From the NCBI RefSeq assembly GCF_014195505.1, contig NZ_JACIBV010000001.1:310001-374000 (forward strand): a stretch of 64,000 nt of DNA, given 5' to 3'. Made by a program: the position numbers and the translations under genes. Numbering within the stretch: the first letter of the stretch is position 1; each line of letters begins with the position of its first letter. The notes under the pieces are model-generated. The model was given only the letters and a program-made list of their open reading frames with translations. It was not told the DNA's origin and made no database searches. Positions 58,971-64,000 of this stretch are shown piece by piece. Source of the DNA: Nonomuraea dietziae (GTDB lineage: Bacteria; Actinomycetota; Actinomycetes; Streptosporangiales; Streptosporangiaceae).

Positions 58971-60146
58971 GTGCAGACCTCCGTCGCGCTGCTGCTGGAG
59001 CTGGGTGTCATCCTGGCCGCCCTCAGCGTCCTCGGTGCTCTGGCACGGCGGTTCGCTCTCTCGCCCATTCCGCTCTACCTGCTCGCCGGCCTGTCGCTGG
59101 GCGAAGGAGGCATCGCTCCCGTACCCGCCGCCGGCGAGTTCGTCCAGGTCGGCGCGGCCATTGGGCTCGTCCTGCTGCTGCTCGCCCTCGGGCTGCAGTT
59201 CTCCATCCACGAGTTCTCCGTCAGCCTGCGCCGCCACGTGCCCTCGGCAGGCGTCGACCTCGTACTGAACGCGGTTCCCGGCGCGCTGGCCGGCTGGTAT
59301 CTCGGCCTGGACGCCGTCGGCATCCTTGCCCTGGCCGGCGTCACCTACATCTCTTCCTCAGGCATCATCGCCAGGCTCCTTGATGACCTACGGCGGTTGG
59401 GCAACAGGGAAACCCCTGCCGTGTTGTCGGTCCTGGTGCTGGAAGACTTCGCCATGGCCGCCTACCTGCCGCTGCTCGTCGTTCTCGCCTCCGGCGGCAC
59501 GTGGTGGCAAGCGGCGCTGGGCGTGCTCGTCGCGGTCGGCGCGGTGCTGGCCGCCTTCGTCGTGTCGTATCGATGGGGCCACCATCTCGGGCGGTTGCTT
59601 TCCGATCCAGACCCTGAGCAGCTCATGTTGAGAGTCCTGGGCCTCACTCTGATCGTGGCGGCACTGGCCGAGCTCGTCCACGCATCGGCCGCGGTCGGTG
59701 CCTTTCTCGTCGGGCTCACCCTCACGGGGGAGGCGGCCAGGCGGGCTCGCAATGTCCTCACCCCGTTGCGTGACCTGTTCGCCGCGGTCTTCTTCCTGGC
59801 GATCGGTCTATCGGTCAGCCTGAGCGATCTTGTCCCTGTGCTCCCTGTCGCCCTCGCCCTGGCCGCCGTCACGGCCGCCACGAAAGTGGTCACCGGTCAG
59901 TACGCGGCGTTGCGGGAGGGAGCAGGGCCGCGTGGCCGCTTGAGAGCGGGGACTGTGCTTATCGTTCGCGGCGAGTTCTCCATAGTGATCATCGGCTTGG
60001 TCGGCGCTCATCATGACAGGCTGGGTCCTTTGGTGGCTGCCTATGTCCTCGTGCTGGCCATAGCCGGGCCGCTCGTCACACGTCTGGGAGGCGCGCCACC
60101 GTACCGCTCACGGCTTCTACCCGGCACGAATGCCGGCAACAGCTAG
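58971..60146 (+). CDS. KhtU-like CPA2 K+/H+ antiporter
   Basis: A 391-residue membrane protein of about 12 helices starting at GTG: TSVALLLELGVILAALSVLG, GLVLLLLALGLQFSIHEFSV, ALAGVTYISSSGIIARLLDD LRRLGNRETPAVLSVLVLED, ASAAVGAFLVGLTLTGEAAR and VLIVRGEFSIVIIGLVGAHH. The GNRETP and LEDF segments are the CPA2 transport core. It should expel K+ (or Na+) in exchange for protons under KhtT control. A truncated relative is at 27.8-28.6 kb. Confidence 0.92.
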   Translation: MQTSVALLLELGVILAALSVLGALARRFALSPIPLYLLAGLSLGEGGIAPVPAAGEFVQVGAAIGLVLLLLALGLQFSIHEFSVSLRRHVPSAGVDLVLNAVPGALAGWYLGLDAVGILALAGVTYISSSGIIARLLDDLRRLGNRETPAVLSVLVLEDFAMAAYLPLLVVLASGGTWWQAALGVLVAVGAVLAAFVVSYRWGHHLGRLLSDPDPEQLMLRVLGLTLIVAALAELVHASAAVGAFLVGLTLTGEAARRARNVLTPLRDLFAAVFFLAIGLSVSLSDLVPVLPVALALAAVTAATKVVTGQYAALREGAGPRGRLRAGTVLIVRGEFSIVIIGLVGAHHDRLGPLVAAYVLVLAIAGPLVTRLGGAPPYRSRLLPGTNAGNS

Positions 60147-60391
60147 AGACGAGACGCTGGACATGGCGGAGGACCCGGTGGCGGGGCCGAACGCGACAGG
60201 CACGTTGTTACGGGTGGCGTGTGTCCGGGCCCTGGCGCGCAGAAGTGCCACACCGGCGCTTCGATCTTCGCGCTCTCCAGGACCGCTGCCGACGCGACGT
60301 CGCGGCCCACTGGACAGGGCGGTGAGATACCGACGATCCTGTCATCAATCAATCACTGTCGCTCATCCTGGCGCTTGACAAGGGCCACGTC

Positions 60392-60979
60392 ATGGAACAG
60401 TTTCACCACCCCCGCGCCGTGATGAACGGCAGAGGGACGGCGGCCAGACCAACCCCGCAACGCGAGTGGCTGCTGTCCGGGATCTCCGGACGGGTGGTGG
60501 AACTCGGCGCCGGTGACGGTACCAAGCTCGCCTGTTATCCACCGGGCCTGGACGAGATCGTGATCGTCGAGGCGGATCCGTCCCTGCGCCAGGCGGCACG
60601 CGAGGCGGCCTCCTCCGTGTCCGCGCCGGTGCGGGTGGTCGACGGCAGCCTGACCAGGCTGCCTTTTCCTGACGACTTCGCCGACGTCGTGATCTGCTCG
60701 CTGATGCTGTGCAGCTCACCGCGTCCGGACGCCACGCTGGCGGAGGTGCGCAGGGTGCTGCGCCGGGACGGCGAGCTCCGCTTCTACGAGCACACACGCT
60801 CGTTCAATCCGGTCGTGGCTTTCGCCGAAGGCTTGATCACGCCTGTCTGGGCACCCGCCTGTGGCGGTTGCCATCCGGCGCGGGATCCATTGGCCGCCAT
60901 CGAGAAGGTTTTCGCGGTCCGCCGACTCGAACGTTTCTCCTTCGACCATGTCGCACATGTGATGGGCGTGGCTGCCTGA
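60392..60979 (+). CDS. Class I SAM-dependent methyltransferase
   Basis: A 195-residue methyltransferase. Motif I is RVVELGAGDGTKLACYPPGL, followed by IVIVEADPSLRQAAREAA, the acidic loop VRVVDGSLTRLPFPDDFADV and the post-motif VICSLMLCSSPRPDATLAEV RRVLRRDGELRFYEH. It is close to Methyltransf_11 enzymes acting on small molecules or lipids; the substrate is unknown. It begins at an ATG with AAGGGCC upstream and ends 2 bp from the convergent universal stress gene. Confidence 0.88.
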   Translation: MEQFHHPRAVMNGRGTAARPTPQREWLLSGISGRVVELGAGDGTKLACYPPGLDEIVIVEADPSLRQAAREAASSVSAPVRVVDGSLTRLPFPDDFADVVICSLMLCSSPRPDATLAEVRRVLRRDGELRFYEHTRSFNPVVAFAEGLITPVWAPACGGCHPARDPLAAIEKVFAVRRLERFSFDHVAHVMGVAA

Positions 60980-60981
60980 TA

Positions 60982-61362
60982 TCAGTGGATCACGAGCACG
61001 GGGCAGGGCGCGTGCCGTAGCACCGTCTCGAGCGTGCTGGAATGCGCGCCCCAGCGACTGTGACCGACGATGAGCAAGTCCGCGCCCAGATCACGCGCAA
61101 CCTGGAGTATCTCTGTCGCCGGATGCCCTATCCGGAGCTCGGTCCGGATGCTCTGATCCTTTTCGCGGGCCTGACGAGCGGCTTCGCGCAGCCATACCTC
61201 GCATGGCCGCGGCTGGTCCTCCGCGCGAGTCGGGCTCCGTTTGTCGACCGCCACGGCGATCACCTCGCACGGCGAGGACTTCGCCGCACGCTGAAGCGCT
61301 TCTCCGAGCGCCCGACGGGTACTCGGCGAATCGTTGTAGGCGACGACGAGCCGACCAGTCAC
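60982..61362 (-). CDS. Universal stress protein (UspA family)
   Basis: About 126 residues from the GTG at 61362: TGRLVVAYNDSPSTRRALGE is the UspA start, and ELRIGHPATEILQVARDLGA DLLIVGHSRWGAHSSTLETV LRHAPCPVLVIH includes the ATP-binding Gx2Gx9G(S/T) type loop in changed form (VGHSRWGAHSSTL). A TTG at 61398 would lengthen it by 12 residues. A single-domain Usp, probably acting in dormancy or stress. Confidence 0.88.
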   Translation of the reverse strand: MTGRLVVAYNDSPSTRRALGEALQRAAKSSPCEVIAVAVDKRSPTRAEDQPRPCEVWLREAARQAREKDQSIRTELRIGHPATEILQVARDLGADLLIVGHSRWGAHSSTLETVLRHAPCPVLVIH

Positions 61363-61482
61363 CCTTCCAGTGTCAATGGTTCGTGCAGCAGACGCCAAGC
61401 CCTATCCGATCCAAGTAGACCCTGCCATGCGCCGGAAAGCCAGGTCGGCACGACAGAGGTAACTCCACCCGGGAGCCCCGTA

Positions 61483-61887
61483 CGTGGCGCGCATCGCCGT
61501 CTTGGCCGAGACCAACTCTATGGGCAACTTGACCTTGCTGAACTACGGGCATCCGTCGCCCTTCGCGCGGACGGAAGCGTGTCCCTCGCCGATCCGGATG
61601 CGCATGCGCCTCCTTTGGGGCTAGTCGAGCGTCCGGAGCCGCACGAGATCGTCTTCGGCGCCGGTGCTCAGATTCTGCTTTACACGGACGGTGCCATCGA
61701 GGCCCGAGACCGGCACGGCCGGTTCTATCCACTGGCCGAGCGTGCTTTCCTGCTCAAGGACGAAGACCCGGAGAGGGCGTTGGAAGCGCTGAAACAGGAC
61801 CTCGTCGACCATGGGGACGCGCCGTTGCACGCTGACGCGGCGATGCTCCTGCTACGCCCGCGCGAGTCAAAGATCAACAGATGTTGA
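61483..61887 (+). pseudogene. SpoIIE-type PP2C phosphatase, C-terminal remnant
   Basis: From about 61483 the frame reads ARIAVLAETNSMGNLTLLNY GHPSP. After an indel at about 61560 the next frame gives LRADGSVSLADPDAHAPPLG LVERPEPHEIVFGAGAQILL YTDGAIEARDRHGRFYPLAE and DHGDAPLHADAAMLLLRPRE. NYGHPSP and LYTDG are the metal-site motifs of RsbU/SpoIIE phosphatases, which switch SigB/SigF-type sigma factors. The first half of the catalytic domain is absent. Confidence 0.75.
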
Positions 61888-61962
61888 TAGGGTCGTTCGT
61901 GGTGCGCCGGGAAGTCTGGTCGGCAATGTCCTAGTCGACCCCCGACAGATAGGCCGACAACT

Positions 61963-62406
61963 GTGCGCGCGCGTGATCTGCTTGCCGATTTCCCGACCGT
62001 GGGGCTCGACACCCCCGTGATCGAAGCGGCCAGGCTCCTGGCCGACCAGGACCTACCCGGTTTGATCGTCGTCGACGCCGACGGCCTGCCCTTCACAATT
62101 CTTCCCGGCACCCAGGTGCTGCGCATGGCCGTGCCCGGCTACTGTCAGGACGACCCCGCGCTGGCCCGCGTGATCGACGAGGCGCACGCTGACCTGTTCC
62201 TGCGCCAACTCAGTGAACGGACCGTGCGTGAGGCGCTTCCACGAGAACGGCGTGAGCTGCCCGTCGCCGATCTGAACGCCACCGTGCTCGAGCTGGCCGC
62301 GCTGATGGCCCGCACACACAGCCCGCTGGTCGCCGTCGTGGCCGGAGGCCGGTTGCACGGCGCGGTCACGCTGCAGGCGCTGCTCGACCGGGCGGTGGAG
62401 GCGTGA
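61963..62406 (+). CDS. CBS-pair domain protein
   Basis: A 147-residue protein from GTG. Two CBS repeats are seen: RARDLLADFPTVGLDTPVIE AARLLADQDLPGLIVVDADG LPFTILP, and VREALPRERRELPVADLNAT VLELAALMARTHSPLVAVVA GGRLHGAVTLQALLDRAV. CBS pairs bind adenine nucleotides and often gate transporters. Its stop overlaps the GTG of the transporter gene (GTGA), so the two are translated together and the CBS protein likely regulates the transporter. Confidence 0.88.
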   Translation: MRARDLLADFPTVGLDTPVIEAARLLADQDLPGLIVVDADGLPFTILPGTQVLRMAVPGYCQDDPALARVIDEAHADLFLRQLSERTVREALPRERRELPVADLNATVLELAALMARTHSPLVAVVAGGRLHGAVTLQALLDRAVEA

Positions 62407-63695
62407 CGGTCACCGCATGGCTGGCGGTGGCGATCTTCCTGTGCGCCTACGCCCTCATCGCCACAGAGAAGATCCACAGGGTGGCGGCAGCGCTCGGCGC
62501 GGCCGGCCTCATGCTGCTCATCCACGCCACCGACGCCGAGGCCGCCTTCTTCTCCGAGCACTCCGGCGTCGACTGGAACGTCATCTTCCTGCTGCTCGGC
62601 ATGATGATCATCGTCGGCGTGCTCAAGCAGACCGGCGTCTTCGAGTACCTGGCCATCTGGGCGGCCAAACGGGCCAGAGGGCGCCCCTTCAGGCTGATGG
62701 TCCTGCTCGTGGTCATCACGGCGGTCGCCTCCGCGATGCTCGACAACGTCACCACGGTGCTCCTCATCGCCCCCGTCACGTTCCTGGTCTGCGAACGGCT
62801 GGCGCTGCCCGCCGCGCCGTACCTGATCGCCGAGGCGATGGCCTCCAACATCGGCGGCGCGGCAACGCTGGTCGGCGACCCGCCCAACATCATCATCGCC
62901 AGCAGGGGAGGGCTGTCGTTCAACGACTTCCTCATCCACATGGCGCCGCTGGTCGTGGTGCTGATGGTGGTCTTCGTCGGGCTGTGCAGGATCCTGTTCC
63001 GCAAGGTGTTCGTCTACGACCCCGAGCGCGCCGCCGAGATCATGGCGCTCAACGAGCGCGAGGCCATCCGCGACCCGCGCCTGCTGTGGCAGGCACTCGG
63101 CGTCCTGGCCCTGGTGATGGTCGGATTCGTGCTGCACCCCGTGCTGCACTACGAACCCTCCGTCGTGGCGGTGCTGGGTGCGGGCGTCCTGGTGGCGGCG
63201 ACGAAGGTCACCACGGAGGAGTCGCTCGAAGAGGTGGAGTGGCCGACGCTGGTCTTCTTCGCGGGGCTGTTCGTCATGGTCGGCGCCCTGGTGAACACAG
63301 GGGTGATCGGGGAGCTCTCCCAGATGGCGGTCAGCGCCACCGAAGGCCAGCTGGGATTGACCACCATGGGGTTGCTGGGGGTCTCGGCGGGGCTGTCGGC
63401 GATCGTGGACAACATCCCGTACGTGGCCACCATGAGCCCGATCGTCGCCGAACTGGTTCAGGCCAACGGCGGCAACGGCGCAGGGCAGGTGCTGTGGTGG
63501 GCGCTCGCCTTCGGCGCCGACCTGGGCGGCAACGCCACCGCGGTCGGTGCGGCGGCCAACGTCGTCGTCCTGGGCATCGCCGCACGTAATCGCACGCCGA
63601 TCAGCTTCTGGGAGTTCACCAAGTACGGCCTGATCGTGACGTTGGTGACGGTTTCACTGACGGTGCCGTACCTGTGGGTTCGTTACCTGATGTGA
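62403..63695 (+). CDS. ArsB/NhaD/SLC13-type ion transporter (copy 2)
   Basis: A 430-residue transporter starting TVTAWLAVAIFLCAYALIAT. It is highly similar along its length to copy 1 at 22 kb: both have [44 protein letters not shown](T/A)[13 protein letters not shown] and [20 protein letters not shown]. The ion cannot be read. Here the partner is a CBS protein, at 22 kb a two-component system, so the two copies are controlled differently. Confidence 0.92.
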   Translation: MTVTAWLAVAIFLCAYALIATEKIHRVAAALGAAGLMLLIHATDAEAAFFSEHSGVDWNVIFLLLGMMIIVGVLKQTGVFEYLAIWAAKRARGRPFRLMVLLVVITAVASAMLDNVTTVLLIAPVTFLVCERLALPAAPYLIAEAMASNIGGAATLVGDPPNIIIASRGGLSFNDFLIHMAPLVVVLMVVFVGLCRILFRKVFVYDPERAAEIMALNEREAIRDPRLLWQALGVLALVMVGFVLHPVLHYEPSVVAVLGAGVLVAATKVTTEESLEEVEWPTLVFFAGLFVMVGALVNTGVIGELSQMAVSATEGQLGLTTMGLLGVSAGLSAIVDNIPYVATMSPIVAELVQANGGNGAGQVLWWALAFGADLGGNATAVGAAANVVVLGIAARNRTPISFWEFTKYGLIVTLVTVSLTVPYLWVRYLM

Positions 63696-63708
63696 GAAAG
63701 CCCCCGTC

Positions 63709-64000
63709 TCAGGGACTCTGCCGACTTTCACGTTCCTGGTCCCAGCGGTCCAGGAGTTTGGGGAATTCACGGGCCATGAAGCCGTACATGTCCCGCATGA
63801 GTTCCAGCCGCCGCCTGGGTCCAGGGGAGTCGCCGACCGCGCGCAGACCTCGCTGTGCCAGCGCGCTGAACGCGTCGAACTCGCTCATCTTTGCGCGGAA
63901 GGCGCGGGCGAAGACGTCCTCCTCCAGCCGATAGCGATCCCTTCGCTCCTGCGGCGGGCGAAAGCGGACGATCAGCCCAGCCCCCTCCAGTTGGCGTAGC
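63709..64000 (-). CDS. HTH transcriptional regulator, 5' end outside the window
   Basis: The visible 96 residues read LRQLEGAGLIVRFRPPQERR DRYRLEEDVFARAFRAKMSE, ending KLLDRWDQERESRQSP. The first part looks like the wing of an ArsR/MarR-type winged helix (LEGAGLIVRFRP...DRYRL); the rest is a helical C-terminal part. The recognition helix lies beyond the right edge. It is convergent with the transporter gene (13-bp gap). Confidence 0.65.
   Translation of the reverse strand, partial: LRQLEGAGLIVRFRPPQERRDRYRLEEDVFARAFRAKMSEFDAFSALAQRGLRAVGDSPGPRRRLELMRDMYGFMAREFPKLLDRWDQERESRQSP

Noticed and set aside
1..64000. tRNA, rRNA or replication-origin sequences
   Set aside because: I looked for cloverleaf-like TTC-rich arms and rRNA blocks by eye and found none. 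A tool such as tRNAscan-SE would be needed to exclude a single tRNA.

Overview
This is a 64 kb piece of a high-GC actinomycete genome. Codon use, many GTG starts, overlapping GTGA/ATGA junctions, ECF41 sigma factors, TetR regulators and CYP105-like P450s fit a Streptosporangiaceae or Thermomonosporaceae type (Nonomuraea/Actinomadura-like). The genus is an inference. The window is accessory DNA: stress and ion-homeostasis genes broken up by mobile elements, conjugation remnants and chimeric gene fragments.

Layout. 0-1.8 kb: hemerythrin-like protein, CBM48-like protein and a SigF/SigB-type sigma factor. 2.18-13.51 kb: a Tn402/Tn5053-like transposon with tniA-tniB-tniQ at the left and a serine resolvase (tniR) plus res site at the right. 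Its cargo is a flavin monooxygenase, a flavin/NAD(P) oxidoreductase, an alpha/beta hydrolase and two TetR regulators. It sits inside the res region of another serine recombinase gene (13.57-14.45 kb). 15-19.8 kb: sulfotransferase, IS5-family IS, relaxase fragment, RibD-like reductase and a frameshifted HTH gene. 20-25 kb: TerC protein behind a yybP-ykoY-type riboswitch, an ArsB/SLC13-type transporter and a NarL-type two-component system. 25.3-28.6 kb: SPFH protein, K+(Na+)/H+ antiporter, KhtT-like and truncated KhtU-like genes. 28.9-34.6 kb: MFS transporter, aldo/keto reductases, YdcF-WbqC fusion and an APH-fold kinase. 34.7-39 kb: remains of a conjugative element, including an intein with an endonuclease in a VirB4-like ATPase and a truncated coupling protein. 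39.5-40.1 kb: a RelE-Phd toxin-antitoxin pair.

40.3-56.2 kb holds redox genes controlled by three ECF41 (SigJ-type) sigma factors. Each is next to an NAD-epimerase or short-chain dehydrogenase. Two P450/ferredoxin modules lie among them, with many transposase and integrase fragments. One P450-ferredoxin-ferredoxin reductase-TetR module is enclosed by 44-bp inverted repeats. 56.5-57.95 kb: two degenerate IS5-type elements. 58.5-64 kb: an intact KhtT-KhtU pair, methyltransferase, universal stress protein, SpoIIE-like phosphatase remnant, CBS protein, a close paralogue of the 22 kb transporter, and a partial HTH regulator.

How the genes may work together: the flanks handle ion/pH balance and stress (two ArsB-type transporters, two KhtT/U-type systems, TerC, Usp, CBS, SigF-type sigma). 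The middle is a redox and detoxification patchwork spread by mobile elements. At least a dozen genes carry a single-base frameshift or nonsense change, which is either real decay or an indel-prone assembly; raw-read checking decides which. No tRNA, rRNA or CRISPR array was seen.
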